DNA from: DASZCR01 sp964246705
GTDB taxonomy: Bacteria > Acidobacteriota > Blastocatellia > Pyrinomonadales > Pyrinomonadaceae
Length of the DNA: 15,310 nt
Direction of reading: 5' to 3'
Assembly: GCA_964246705.1 (NCBI GenBank)
Contig: CAXTRQ010000143.1
Coordinates: 1-15,310, forward strand
The position numbers and the translations under genes are program-made. The notes under the pieces are model-generated. The model did no database searches, had not been told where the DNA came from, and saw only the letters and a list, made by a program, of their open reading frames with translations. Shown here in pieces: positions 6,109-14,527 of the stretch; within the stretch, counting starts at the first letter, position 1, and the number at the start of each line of letters is the position of its first letter.

Positions 6109-6945
6109 ATGAGCACAGCAATCTCATCAATGCGTCATGTGCGGGGCTTTGATGTCGCGCGGCCTTTGAGTATCGGGGTGATGCTCGCCGTGATGTTGCC
6201 GCTCATTTTGCTTCCGCTCGCCTCAATCTTCATCTTCGGGACGAGCAAGGGACTGGCGAGCTTTTGGGCGGCGTTGAGCGCGCCGGAAGCAATCTTCGCC
6301 CTTCAACTTTCGATGGTCACGAGTTTTTGGGCGACCGCGTTTAATGTTCTCTTCGGGCTGTTCGCGGCTTACGTTTTGTCGCGTTACCAGTTCTGGGGGC
6401 GCAACGCGATTATCGTCATCATCTCTCTGCCGACAGCGATTCCGACGGCGGTCGCAGGCTTCGCGCTGCTGCTGTTGTGGGGGCCGTACGGCACGCTCGG
6501 ACGCTTGCTCGCGCCGCACGGCATCCAGACGATGTTCACGGCATGGGCGATTGTGCTCGCCAATATCTTCGTGACTTTTCCGCTCGCCTTCGGAGTCATC
6601 AAACCCGTGTTCGATACGATGAGCGCGTCGCTTGAAGAAGCTTCGGCGACCATCGGCGCGACGCGCTGGCAGACCTTCTGGCACGTCACGCTTCCCAGCC
6701 TGCGCGGCGCGATTGCGACGGGCGCGCTGTTGACTTTCGCGCGCGCGGTCGGAGAGTTCGGATCGACGATTCTCGTCTCCGGCAATCTCGCGGGACACAC
6801 GCAGACCGCGCCGCTCTACATCTTCGCCAAGTTCAACGAGGGGCAGATCGAGGCCGCCAACGCCATCGCCATCGTCCTCGCGCTGCTCTCCTTCTTTATC
6901 TTTAGTATCCTGTTTTTCGCGCGCGACTGGCTGGAAAACGACTGA
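6109..6945 (+). CDS. cysT: CysT-like sulfate-type ABC transporter permease
   Basis: This 278-residue inner-membrane protein has about six membrane segments, starting near residue 22. Characteristic CysT text includes YVLSRYQFWGR (88-98), LPTAIPTAVAGFAL (108-120) and the coupling EAA loop EEASATIGATRWQTFWHVTLP (about 176-196), where it docks onto the ATPase. GEFGSTILVSGN further on is the typical signature near the last membrane segments. It has normal length for CysT. The gene follows the binding protein by 74 bp and precedes the ATPase by 14 bp. The usual second permease, CysW, is absent, so the channel would have to be a homodimer or use a partner encoded elsewhere. The ribosome site is poor (TAAAG). 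Confidence 0.85.
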   Translation: MSTAISSMRHVRGFDVARPLSIGVMLAVMLPLILLPLASIFIFGTSKGLASFWAALSAPEAIFALQLSMVTSFWATAFNVLFGLFAAYVLSRYQFWGRNAIIVIISLPTAIPTAVAGFALLLLWGPYGTLGRLLAPHGIQTMFTAWAIVLANIFVTFPLAFGVIKPVFDTMSASLEEASATIGATRWQTFWHVTLPSLRGAIATGALLTFARAVGEFGSTILVSGNLAGHTQTAPLYIFAKFNEGQIEAANAIAIVLALLSFFIFSILFFARDWLEND

Positions 6946-6959
6946 GGTGACAGGACGCG

Positions 6960-8291
6960 ATGCTGCCTGAAGAGCGAAACATCCTCGACGACACGGAAGC
7001 GACGCGGGACGGCGCACCCGAAGCAATCGTGCGCGGCGCGAGTTCCCACGCAGCGAAAGAAGCGGCGGCGAGTTTGCGTAGCATCAGCAAAAGTTTTAAG
7101 CAGACGCCTGTGCTTGAAGACATCAATTTCGACGTGGCGGAAGGCGAGGCGCTGGTGCTGCTCGGCGCTTCGGGGAGCGGAAAGACGACGATCCTGCGTA
7201 TCATCGCGGGGCTTGAGCAGCCGGATACGGGCAGCGTCACGCTGCACGGCAAGGACGTGACCGATCTCCCGGCGCGCGAGCGCGGCGTCGGCGTTATCTT
7301 TCAATCCTACGCGCTCTTTCCGCGCATGACCGTCGAGCAGAACATCGACTACGGCCTGCGCATTCGCCGACGCCCACGCGCGGAGATCAAAGAGACGGTG
7401 AACAGATTGCTGGCGCTCGTGCGTTTGCAAGAGCACCGGACGAAATACCCGTCGCAGCTTTCCGGCGGGCAGCAGCAGCGCGTCGCCATCGCGCGCACGC
7501 TCGCCTACAGCCCGCAGGTGCTACTCTTCGACGAACCCTTCGGCGCGCTCGACGCGCAGACGCGCGTTCATCTCAGGCGCGAGATTCGCGCTCTCCTGCG
7601 ACAGGTCAACGTCCCCGCCATCTTCATCACGCACGATCAGGAGGAGGCGCTCGAACTCGGCGACCGCATCGCCGTCCTCAACACAGGACATCTCGAACAG
7701 ATCGGCACGCCGGACGAGGTCTATAACAGGCCGGAGACGGAATACGTGGCGACTTTTCTCGGCGCGGCTAATTTGCTGCTCGGCGTCGTCAGTCGCGGCC
7801 ACGTTGAAATCGGCACGGCGGCGATCCCCGCACACGAAGAGGCCGAGCGTTTTCGTGAAGGCCAACCCGTTAAGCTGGTCTTTCGTCCTGAAGACGTGCA
7901 CCTGAGCCGGACGGGCGTGCTTCCCGACAGCTGCCGTCGTCTCACGAACGGCGTCGTCGAAGAGATTCATTTCGTCGGCGCATACGAACGTCTGACGGTG
8001 CGGCTCGATCTGGTCGCGCGCCGTGGTAACGCCGGGGGCGAATCGTCGCTCTACGACGTGACCATCAACACGCCGGAGAAGAAAACCGGCATCCCCATCT
8101 TCGTGACGCGCCCGAAGCCGGAAGTCAAAGGGATGCCCATCGGTGTGGGCGAGCGTGTCGCCGTCGGCCTGATGGCCTTCCGCGTGCTGCCCAACTTTGC
8201 GCTGGCGAGCGAGCACGCCAGTCGCATCATTGATTTGCATAGACCACACATGAGCACCGGGGGTGCTTCACATAATCGTCGCCACGACTGA
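6960..8291 (+). CDS. cysA: CysA-like sulfate-type ABC transporter ATP-binding protein
   Basis: This 443-residue ATPase energises the transporter at the inner face of the membrane. In order it shows Walker A GASGSGKTT (69-77), Q-loop Gln115 in FQSYALFP, the signature LSGGQQQR (167-174), Walker B VLLFDE (187-192) and the H-loop His225 in ITHDQEE. A C-terminal TOBE-type regulatory region from about 245 to the end is divergent. The protein is longer than a usual CysA (about 350-365 residues). It has some 38 residues before the ATPase fold and a long tail. The ATG follows the permease stop by 14 bases, with AGGA six bases upstream, so co-translation is likely. Whether the cargo is sulfate, thiosulfate or another oxyanion cannot be read from the ATPase. 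Confidence 0.85.
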   Translation: MLPEERNILDDTEATRDGAPEAIVRGASSHAAKEAAASLRSISKSFKQTPVLEDINFDVAEGEALVLLGASGSGKTTILRIIAGLEQPDTGSVTLHGKDVTDLPARERGVGVIFQSYALFPRMTVEQNIDYGLRIRRRPRAEIKETVNRLLALVRLQEHRTKYPSQLSGGQQQRVAIARTLAYSPQVLLFDEPFGALDAQTRVHLRREIRALLRQVNVPAIFITHDQEEALELGDRIAVLNTGHLEQIGTPDEVYNRPETEYVATFLGAANLLLGVVSRGHVEIGTAAIPAHEEAERFREGQPVKLVFRPEDVHLSRTGVLPDSCRRLTNGVVEEIHFVGAYERLTVRLDLVARRGNAGGESSLYDVTINTPEKKTGIPIFVTRPKPEVKGMPIGVGERVAVGLMAFRVLPNFALASEHASRIIDLHRPHMSTGGASHNRRHD

Positions 8292-8311
8292 GGCGGCGAG
8301 GAGAATCTTAA

Positions 8312-9850
8312 ATGTTCGAGCAGAGGGTGGCCGACGGCGAAGGCCACCAAACGAAGTGGGCGAAGGTCATTGACCAGACGCGCTGCATCGGCTGTCATGC
8401 CTGCACGACCGCCTGCAAGTCCGAAAATCTCGTGCCGATTTCGGTCACGCGCACCTACGTTAAGCACGTTGATGTCGGAGAATTTCCGCAGGCACGGCGA
8501 GCGCATCAGGTGACGCGCTGTAACCAGTGCACACACGCACCCTGCGTCATGGCCTGCCCGACGGCGGCGATGTTCAAGCGCGACGACGGCATCGTAGATT
8601 TCGACAAGTCAATCTGCATCGGCTGTAAGGCGTGCATGGCGGCCTGCCCTTACGATGCCATCTTCATCAATCCGGAAGACCATTCGGCGGAGAAGTGCAA
8701 CTTCTGCGCGCATCGCATTGACATGGGGTTAGAGCCTGCCTGCGTCGTGGTCTGCCCCGTCGAAGCGATTCTGGTCGGAGACATGAACGACCCCGCGTCG
8801 CGCGTCGCGCAGATTGCGAACCGCGAGGCGGTCGGCGTCCGGCGTCCCGAAAAAGAGACGCTGCCGAAACTGTTCTACAAGGGCGCGCATCAGGCGACGC
8901 TCGACCCTCTGGCCGCGCGTCGTCCCGAAGGCAATCTCTACATGTGGAGCGAGCAGAAGAGAGGCGCAGAGTATGTCGCGTCGGGCAATCCTCAATATCA
9001 AAATAGTTCAGCCGCCGCACTGCTGTCTTACGACACGGATCAGGTCATTCCGTGGGACTGGCGCGTGAGCCTCTACACTTGGACGAAGGGCATCGCGGCG
9101 GGCGCGTATCTCGTCCCGCTGCTGCTCGTCCTGTTGGGGCTGATGCGCGCCGACAGTTCCTTGTGGCTATGGGTCGCGCCCGTCGTATCCGGCGTCTTTC
9201 TCGCCGCGACGGGCGCTCTGCTCATCTGGGATTTGGAGCACCCGGAGCGTTTCTACATGATCTTTACGCGCCCGCAGTGGCGCAGTTGGCTCGTCAAGGG
9301 TGCGTTCATCATCGCAGGCTATTCCGTCGTACTGGCAGCACACTTTCTGGCGAGTTTGTCGGGCAGCGTGTCGGCGCAAATTTTGTTGATGATTGCCGGG
9401 CTGCCGCTCGCCGCGTTGACGGCTATCTACACGGCGTATCTTTTCGCACAGGCCAAAGCGCGCGACATGTGGCAAAACCCGCTGCTGCCGCCGCATCTCT
9501 TCGTGCAAGCCGTGCTCGTCGGTTCGGCGGCGCTCGTGCCCTTCGCTGCTCTTTACGCGCGCGAGACTTTGATCTCCCTGCTCTGGACGCTCGGCGCGAC
9601 AAGCCTCCTGCATGTGCTCTTCATCTGGGGCGAAGTGACGCTCGCTCACACGACTGCGCACGCGCGTCTCGCCACACACGAGATGAACGCGGGACGCTAC
9701 CGCGCCTTCTTCTGGACGGGGTTAATTCTATCCCTCGCCGGATGCCTCGCGCCCTTCGTCGGCGCGGCCTGCGCGCCCTTCGCTTTAGCAGGGCTGCTGC
9801 TTTACGAACACGCCTACGTGCAGGCGGGTCAGTCCGTGCCGTTGGCATAA
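8312..9850 (+). CDS. Fused four-cluster ferredoxin and NrfD-type membrane anchor of a molybdoenzyme complex
   Basis: The 512-residue protein joins two subunits that are usually separate. Residues 1-190 are a DmsB/PsrB/SoeB-like electron relay with 16 cysteines in four groups: CIGCHACTTAC (from Cys25), CNQCTHAPCVMACP, CIGCKACMAACP and CNFCAHRI...ACVVVCP. These should hold four [4Fe-4S] clusters. After a linker (about 190-250) comes an NrfD/PsrC/SoeC-like membrane part with about eight segments, including the family text WDLEHPERFYMIFTRPQWRSW. It would pass electrons between the catalytic subunit and quinone. There is no N-terminal export signal, so the relay faces the cytoplasm. GAGGAG lies 8 bases before the ATG and 6 bases after the stop of the ATPase gene, tying it to the transporter operon. 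The catalytic subunit follows after one intervening gene. Confidence 0.85.
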   Translation: MFEQRVADGEGHQTKWAKVIDQTRCIGCHACTTACKSENLVPISVTRTYVKHVDVGEFPQARRAHQVTRCNQCTHAPCVMACPTAAMFKRDDGIVDFDKSICIGCKACMAACPYDAIFINPEDHSAEKCNFCAHRIDMGLEPACVVVCPVEAILVGDMNDPASRVAQIANREAVGVRRPEKETLPKLFYKGAHQATLDPLAARRPEGNLYMWSEQKRGAEYVASGNPQYQNSSAAALLSYDTDQVIPWDWRVSLYTWTKGIAAGAYLVPLLLVLLGLMRADSSLWLWVAPVVSGVFLAATGALLIWDLEHPERFYMIFTRPQWRSWLVKGAFIIAGYSVVLAAHFLASLSGSVSAQILLMIAGLPLAALTAIYTAYLFAQAKARDMWQNPLLPPHLFVQAVLVGSAALVPFAALYARETLISLLWTLGATSLLHVLFIWGEVTLAHTTAHARLATHEMNAGRYRAFFWTGLILSLAGCLAPFVGAACAPFALAGLLLYEHAYVQAGQSVPLA

Positions 9851-9936
9851 ATGAGAACTTATCATTGAACCGACGAGCGCATCGGAAGAAGCGACGGCCT
9901 TGAGACTTACCAACAAAAATTGAAAGGAGACTTCAG

Positions 9937-10407
9937 ATGGCTACGACCACGATCAAGCGTTTCCGCGTGCTGCTTGAAAAGCACGGGAGCAGCGAAGCGA
10001 CAGGCATCACGATTCCCTTCGATGTCGAGAAAGTCTTCGGCGCGCGCACGCGCGTGCCCGTGCGCGGCGCTATCAACGGCTTCGCTTTTCGCAGTTCGAT
10101 TTTCCCGATGGGCGGTAGATACATGATGGCCGTCAACAAAGAGATGCGCGCCGGGGCTAATGTGAAAGGCGGCGAGACGATCTTCGTCACGATGGAGCGC
10201 GACGAAGAACCGCGCATCATCACGCCGCCGGAGGATTTCGCACGCGCTCTGAAAGCGCACAAGGCCGCGCAAGCCACTTGGGATAAGCTGAGCTACACGC
10301 ATCGCAAAGAGCACGCACGCGCCATCGAAGATGCCAAGCGACCGGAGACGCGACAGCGAAGAATCGAAAAGGCGATTGCTCAACTGGCCGAAGGAAAGAA
10401 GCCTTAG
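9937..10407 (+). CDS. DUF1905 and YdeI/OmpD-associated domain protein
   Basis: This 156-residue soluble protein starts at ATG 9937 behind a strong AAAGGAG. Residues 1-90 fit the DUF1905 beta-barrel family (FRVLLEKHG...ATGITIPFDVEKVFG, then VPVRGAINGFAFRSSI and GRYMMAVNKEMR). Residues 95-150 fit the short helical YdeI/OmpD-associated ('bacteriocin-protection') tail, with PEDFARALKAHKAAQATWDKL and a basic helix ending QRRIEKAIAQL. The molecular function of these families is not known. It sits between the electron-transfer and catalytic genes of the molybdoenzyme, but with 86 and 164 bp spacers and its own strong ribosome site. It may be a separate insertion rather than a member of the complex. 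Confidence 0.8.
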   Translation: MATTTIKRFRVLLEKHGSSEATGITIPFDVEKVFGARTRVPVRGAINGFAFRSSIFPMGGRYMMAVNKEMRAGANVKGGETIFVTMERDEEPRIITPPEDFARALKAHKAAQATWDKLSYTHRKEHARAIEDAKRPETRQRRIEKAIAQLAEGKKP

Positions 10408-10464
10408 CTCTTGTCTCAAAATCTACATGGCATCCTTATTTCTTCTTCACTTGCCAAAAGAAAG

Positions 10465-10496
10465 TCTCACGCAAAGACGCCAAGGCGCGAAGAAAA
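10465..10496. repeat. Single copy of the dispersed intergenic repeat
   Basis: TCTCACGCAAAGACGCCAAG followed by GCGCGAAGAAAA matches the right arm of the hairpin at 106-181 with few changes, and the reverse complement of 14531-14560. It lies in the 164-base spacer before the catalytic molybdoenzyme gene; the rest of that spacer shows no clear promoter. Confidence 0.7.
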
Positions 10497-10571
10497 CAGG
10501 GCAGAGTTTTTAACTTCAAGGCGATTTTGAAACGACATCCTAATTGTCATTAAACCGAAACTGCAAACTTT

Positions 10572-13490
10572 ATGAAGTTAGATGAACTGAACCAGCGCGT
10601 GAGCGCGGCACGCGAGGAGACGGAAGCGCGGGGCGAGACTTTTTATCCCGGCGCGAGCCGCATCCATCTGGCGGCGTTTCCGCCGAAGGAGCGTTGGGAT
10701 GATTGGGTCGAGTTGGATTCGCGCGCGTGGCCGCAGAGGAAAGAGCGTCGCTACATGCTCGTGCCGACGACCTGTTTTAACTGCGAGTCGGCGTGTGGCC
10801 TGCTCGCTTACGTAGACCGCGAGAGTCTGCGCGTGCAGAAGTTCGAGGGAAACCCGGAGCACCCCGGCTCGCGCGGTCGCAACTGCGCCAAAGGCCCTGC
10901 GACGCTCAACCAGATTGCAGACCCCGACCGCATCCTCTATCCTCTGCGGCGCGCAGGCCGCCGTGGCGAAGGCAAGTGGGAGCGCGTGAGTTGGAACGCG
11001 GCGCTCGATGCGCTCGCGGCGCGCATTCGCAAAGCCATTGTTGAAGAACGGCACAACGAGGTGATGTATCACGTCGGGCGACCGGGCGAGGATGGATTCA
11101 CGGAGCGAATCCTCGCGGCGTGGGGCGTGGACGGGCACAACTCGCACACGAATATCTGCTCGTCTTCGAGCCGCGCCGGTTATCAATACTGGATGGGGCT
11201 TGACCGTCCGAGTCCAGATCATGCGAACGCCAAAGTTATCTTTCTCATCAGTTCGCACCTCGAAGCCGGGCACTATTTTAATCCGCACGCGCAACGCGTC
11301 ATCGAAGCCAAAGCACAGGGCGCGAAGTTGATCGTCTTCGACACGCGCCTGTCGAACACGGCGACGCACGCAGATATCTGGGCTGCGCCCTATCCCGGCA
11401 GTGAGGCCGCCATCGTCCTCTCGATTGCGAATTACCTGATTCAAAACAATCTCTATAACCGCGAGTTCGTGCGCCGCTGGTGGAACTGGGAAGAATACAT
11501 GGCGGTCGAACGTCCCGAACTGGAAACCACCTTCGAGAGTTTCGAGCGCGCCTTGCGCGAGCTTTACGGCGCATACACTTTCGAGTTCGCGGCGCGGGAA
11601 TCGGGCGTTGAAGCTCGCGTCATCGAAGAAATTGCGCGCGTGGTGGCGACGGCGGGCACGCGCTTTTCCAGTCACAACTGGCGCTCAGCCTCGGCGGGTA
11701 ATAGCGGTGGTTGGCAGGTAACGCGCACGCTCTTTATGTTGAACGCGCTCTTAGGCGCGGTGGCGACGGAGGGCGGCGTCTTTCCGAACGCGTGGAACAA
11801 GTTCGTGCCGAAGCCGATTCATACGCCGCCGCATCCGCCGCGCTGGAACGAACTGACGTGGCCGCGCGAGTACCCGCTGGCGATGAATGAACTCTCATTC
11901 CTGCTGCCGCACTTTCTAAAAGATGGGCGCGGGAGAGTTGATACTTACTTCACACGTGTCTATAACCCCGTCTGGACGAACCCGGACGGTTTCACATGGA
12001 TTGAAACCCTGACGGACGAAAGCAAGATCGGCTGTCATGTTGCTCTGACGCCGACGTGGAACGAGACGACTTACTTCGCAGACTACATCCTGCCGATGGG
12101 GCACGGCTCGGAGCGGCACGACATTCATTCATACGAGACGCACGACGCGCAGTGGCTCGGCTTTCGCCAGCCCGTGCTGCGCGCCGCGCGCGCACGCGCG
12201 GGCGAAGAGGTGACGGACACGCGCGGCGTCAATCCCGGCGAAGTCTGGGAAGAGAACGAATTCTGGCTTGAGCTTTCATGGCGCATAGACCCCGACGGGA
12301 GTCTCGGCATTCGCCAGTACGTCGAATCAAAGCAGAGGCCGGGCGAGCGCCTGAGCGTTGATGAGTACTACGGCTATATCTTCGAGAATTCCGTGCCGGG
12401 TTTGCCGGAGCGTGCGGCGAGCGAAGGACTGACGCCGCTTGAGTTCATGCGTCGCTACGGCGCGTTCGAGATTAGCCGGAAAGTCGGCGCGATTTACGAA
12501 GAGGACGTGCCGCCTGAAGAGTTGGATGAGACGAGCGAAGACCGGTTCGGGCGCGTCTATACGAAAGCTCCGAAGGCGGCTTCGACCAACATCGTGCCCC
12601 TTCCGAGTCCCGACCCGGACGAAGAAGGGCGGCGTCCGGCGGGCGTCAAAGTTGATGACAGAATCTTGCGCGGCTTTCCGACGCCGAGTGGTCGTCTGGA
12701 ATTTTACTCGCCGACGCTTGCCCGCTGGGGCTGGCACGAGTGGAGCACGCCCGTCTACATCAAGAGCCACATTCACCCCGAAAACCTCGCCGCCGACCAG
12801 ACCGTTCTGATCTCGACATTTCGCCTGCCCGTCCAGATACACACGCGCAGCGCCAACGCCAAGTGGCTCGACGAAATCGCGCACACCAACCCGCTGTGGA
12901 TTCACACGATGCACGCCGCCAGCCTCGGCGTCAGGACGGGCGAACTGGTGCGCGTCGAAACAGAGATCGGTTATTTCGTCGTTCGCGCGTGGGTGACGGA
13001 AGGCATCCGCCCGGGCATCGTCGCGTGCAGTCATCACATGGGGCGTTGGAAATTGAAAGCGGAAGGACATCGTCAGTTGATGGCGACCGTCTCTCTCACA
13101 CACGAGCGCGAGCGTTGGGACTTACGCCGCGAGCGCGGCGTCGAGCCATATCAATCGAGCGACGCCGACACGCTGCGTATCTGGTGGACAGACGTGGGCG
13201 TACATCAAAACCTGACCTTCCCCGTACATCCCGACCCGATTTCCGGCATGCATTGCTGGCATCAGGCCGTGCGCGTGAGAAAGGCGGAAGCTGAGGACAG
13301 CTACGGCGACATCTCCGTAGATACGCAGAAGGCGCACGATGTTTATCTCAAGTGGCTCGCCGAGACGCGCCCCGCCGGAGAGTTTTCGCCAGACGCCACA
13401 CGCCGCCCCTACTGGCTGCTCCGCCCGCTCAAACCGGCGCGCGAAGTCTATCGCTTGCCCGTCGAGAAGGAACTTGTCGGCGCGGACTGA
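10572..13490 (+). CDS. Molybdopterin oxidoreductase catalytic subunit, SoeA/PsrA-like, cytoplasm-facing
   Basis: This 972-residue member of the DMSO-reductase/CISM superfamily binds bis-MGD molybdenum and one [4Fe-4S] cluster. The cluster motif is Cys68-x2-Cys71-x3-Cys75-x29-Cys105 (CFNCESAC ... NCAKG). Cys196 in SHTNICSSSSRAGYQ is the likely Mo ligand. It is an ordinary cysteine codon, not TGA. Cofactor-binding text includes SSHLEAGHYFNPHAQR (about 228-243) and FDTRLSNTATHAD. No Tat (RRxFLK) signal is present; the 60-residue extension is polar. So the enzyme should work in the cytoplasm on its NrfD-type anchor, like the SoeABC sulfite dehydrogenase, and unlike periplasmic thiosulfate, polysulfide or tetrathionate reductases. 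The sequence around Cys196 resembles SoeA as I recall it. Substrate is inferred from this and the adjacent sulfate-type transporter; formate or another oxyanion remains possible. I see no good ribosome site before the ATG. Confidence 0.85.
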   Translation: MKLDELNQRVSAAREETEARGETFYPGASRIHLAAFPPKERWDDWVELDSRAWPQRKERRYMLVPTTCFNCESACGLLAYVDRESLRVQKFEGNPEHPGSRGRNCAKGPATLNQIADPDRILYPLRRAGRRGEGKWERVSWNAALDALAARIRKAIVEERHNEVMYHVGRPGEDGFTERILAAWGVDGHNSHTNICSSSSRAGYQYWMGLDRPSPDHANAKVIFLISSHLEAGHYFNPHAQRVIEAKAQGAKLIVFDTRLSNTATHADIWAAPYPGSEAAIVLSIANYLIQNNLYNREFVRRWWNWEEYMAVERPELETTFESFERALRELYGAYTFEFAARESGVEARVIEEIARVVATAGTRFSSHNWRSASAGNSGGWQVTRTLFMLNALLGAVATEGGVFPNAWNKFVPKPIHTPPHPPRWNELTWPREYPLAMNELSFLLPHFLKDGRGRVDTYFTRVYNPVWTNPDGFTWIETLTDESKIGCHVALTPTWNETTYFADYILPMGHGSERHDIHSYETHDAQWLGFRQPVLRAARARAGEEVTDTRGVNPGEVWEENEFWLELSWRIDPDGSLGIRQYVESKQRPGERLSVDEYYGYIFENSVPGLPERAASEGLTPLEFMRRYGAFEISRKVGAIYEEDVPPEELDETSEDRFGRVYTKAPKAASTNIVPLPSPDPDEEGRRPAGVKVDDRILRGFPTPSGRLEFYSPTLARWGWHEWSTPVYIKSHIHPENLAADQTVLISTFRLPVQIHTRSANAKWLDEIAHTNPLWIHTMHAASLGVRTGELVRVETEIGYFVVRAWVTEGIRPGIVACSHHMGRWKLKAEGHRQLMATVSLTHERERWDLRRERGVEPYQSSDADTLRIWWTDVGVHQNLTFPVHPDPISGMHCWHQAVRVRKAEAEDSYGDISVDTQKAHDVYLKWLAETRPAGEFSPDATRRPYWLLRPLKPAREVYRLPVEKELVGAD

Positions 13491-13500
13491 TTATCAATTC

Positions 13501-13520
13501 TATAGCCCCCCGGGGCTGTA
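13501..13520. repeat. Short GC-rich palindrome between catalytic subunit and chaperone genes
   Basis: TATAGCCC-CCCG-GGGCTGTA folds into an eight-pair stem (one G-U) with a four-base loop. It starts 11 bases after the stop of the molybdoenzyme gene and 25 bases before the chaperone start. No U-tract follows, so full termination is unlikely. It may reduce read-through or protect the upstream mRNA, giving less chaperone than enzyme. Confidence 0.45.
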
Positions 13521-13544
13521 TTAAGTCAGAACTGTGATTGAGTG

Positions 13545-14402
13545 ATGGAACTGTTTCGCGCGCTTGCCGTGTTGGCTGAGCCTCCGTCGGGGGAGGGCGC
13601 GCGTTTGGCCGAGGCGTTGAATTTAGGCGCGCTGCCTTGTGCGAGCGAATACACGGAGACGTTTCTGTTTCAGCTTTATCCTTACGCCTCCGTCTATCTC
13701 GGCGCGGAAGGAATGCTGGGCGGCGAGGCGCGCGACCGCGTCGCGGGTTTCTGGCGTGCGCTGGGGCAAGCACCCCCGGCGGAAGTTGATCATTTGTCGG
13801 TGATGCTGGCTCTGTATGCGCGTCTCGCGGAGTTGGAAGATGCTGAGAGCGAGACTGACAGGCGCGAGAATTGGAGACGCGCGCGGCGTGCTTTCCTGTG
13901 GGAGCATCTGCTGAGTTGGCTGCCCGCCTACCTCGAAAAACTGGCGCACGTCGCCCCGCCGTTTTATCTCCGCTGGGGAGAAGTCTTATCGAAGGCGTTA
14001 GACGGGGAAGCGCGGAGCATGGGCGCGCTGGACGCGCTGCCTCTCCATCTGCGCGAAGCGGGCGGGCTGGTTGACCCGCGCGAAAGCGCGACGGAAGAGT
14101 TTTTGCAGTCCGTGCTCGCGCCCGCGCGAAGCGGAATGATTCTCGTGCGCGCAGACCTCAGCCGTGCGGCGGAGCGTCTCGGACTCGGCGTGAGAATCGG
14201 CGAGCGTAAGTTTATCCTCCGCTCGCTCTTCGGGCAGGACGCCTGCGCGATACTCGGCTGGCTGGCCGAGGAGGCCGAGGCGTGGAGCGTGCAACACAAG
14301 GGGCGTCGGGAATCCTTCGGAGCAATCAGCGAAGCTTGGGAAGGGAAAGCTAAGAATGCCGCCGCGCTGCTCAAAGAACTTAAAGACGAAGCGCGAGCAT
14401 GA
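13545..14402 (+). CDS. TorD/DmsD/NarJ-like molybdoenzyme maturation chaperone
   Basis: This 285-residue, mostly helical cytosolic protein has the pattern of the TorD family: a long helical N-terminal domain with VDHLSVMLALYARLAELE (about 86-103), then FLWEHLLSWLPAYLEKLAHV (about 115-135), matching the family's 'E-H-l-x-x-W-x-P' motif. Family members bind the apo-catalytic subunit and help insert the molybdenum cofactor. Its place 54 bp after the catalytic gene makes that gene its client. It is longer than a typical TorD (about 200 residues), with an extra C-terminal helical part of unknown role. A GTG at 13542 directly before ATG 13545 is an equally possible start. It ends in TGA at 14402. 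Confidence 0.75.
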   Translation: MELFRALAVLAEPPSGEGARLAEALNLGALPCASEYTETFLFQLYPYASVYLGAEGMLGGEARDRVAGFWRALGQAPPAEVDHLSVMLALYARLAELEDAESETDRRENWRRARRAFLWEHLLSWLPAYLEKLAHVAPPFYLRWGEVLSKALDGEARSMGALDALPLHLREAGGLVDPRESATEEFLQSVLAPARSGMILVRADLSRAAERLGLGVRIGERKFILRSLFGQDACAILGWLAEEAEAWSVQHKGRRESFGAISEAWEGKAKNAAALLKELKDEARA

Positions 14403-14527
14403 CATAATCAAAAGCAAGGATGAAGGCGGAAGGATGAAAGGATTGCTGATTGATTCGTTTGCTTGTAGGGCAGATTCCCGTTGCCTGTTTGGAAAGGCTC
14501 TCTCGTAGAGCAGAGAAAGTCTGAAAG

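Noticed and set aside
10572..10760. Twin-arginine signal on the molybdoenzyme (RR at residues 59-60)
   Set aside because: The arginines are followed by YMLVPTTC, leading straight into the cluster cysteines. There is no hydrophobic stretch or cleavage site.
11155..11165. Selenocysteine as Mo ligand in the molybdoenzyme, as in some formate dehydrogenases
   Set aside because: The ligand position is an ordinary Cys codon (TGC, residue 196) and the gene has no in-frame TGA before its end.
13501..13520. Intrinsic terminator after the catalytic subunit
   Set aside because: The palindrome lacks a U-tract, and the chaperone gene that serves the same enzyme starts 25 bases later.
14403..14460. AAGGATGAAGGCGGAAGGATGAAAGG patch as a tandem repeat or CRISPR leader
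   Set aside because: It is a short low-complexity purine stretch with no regular unit and no spacers.
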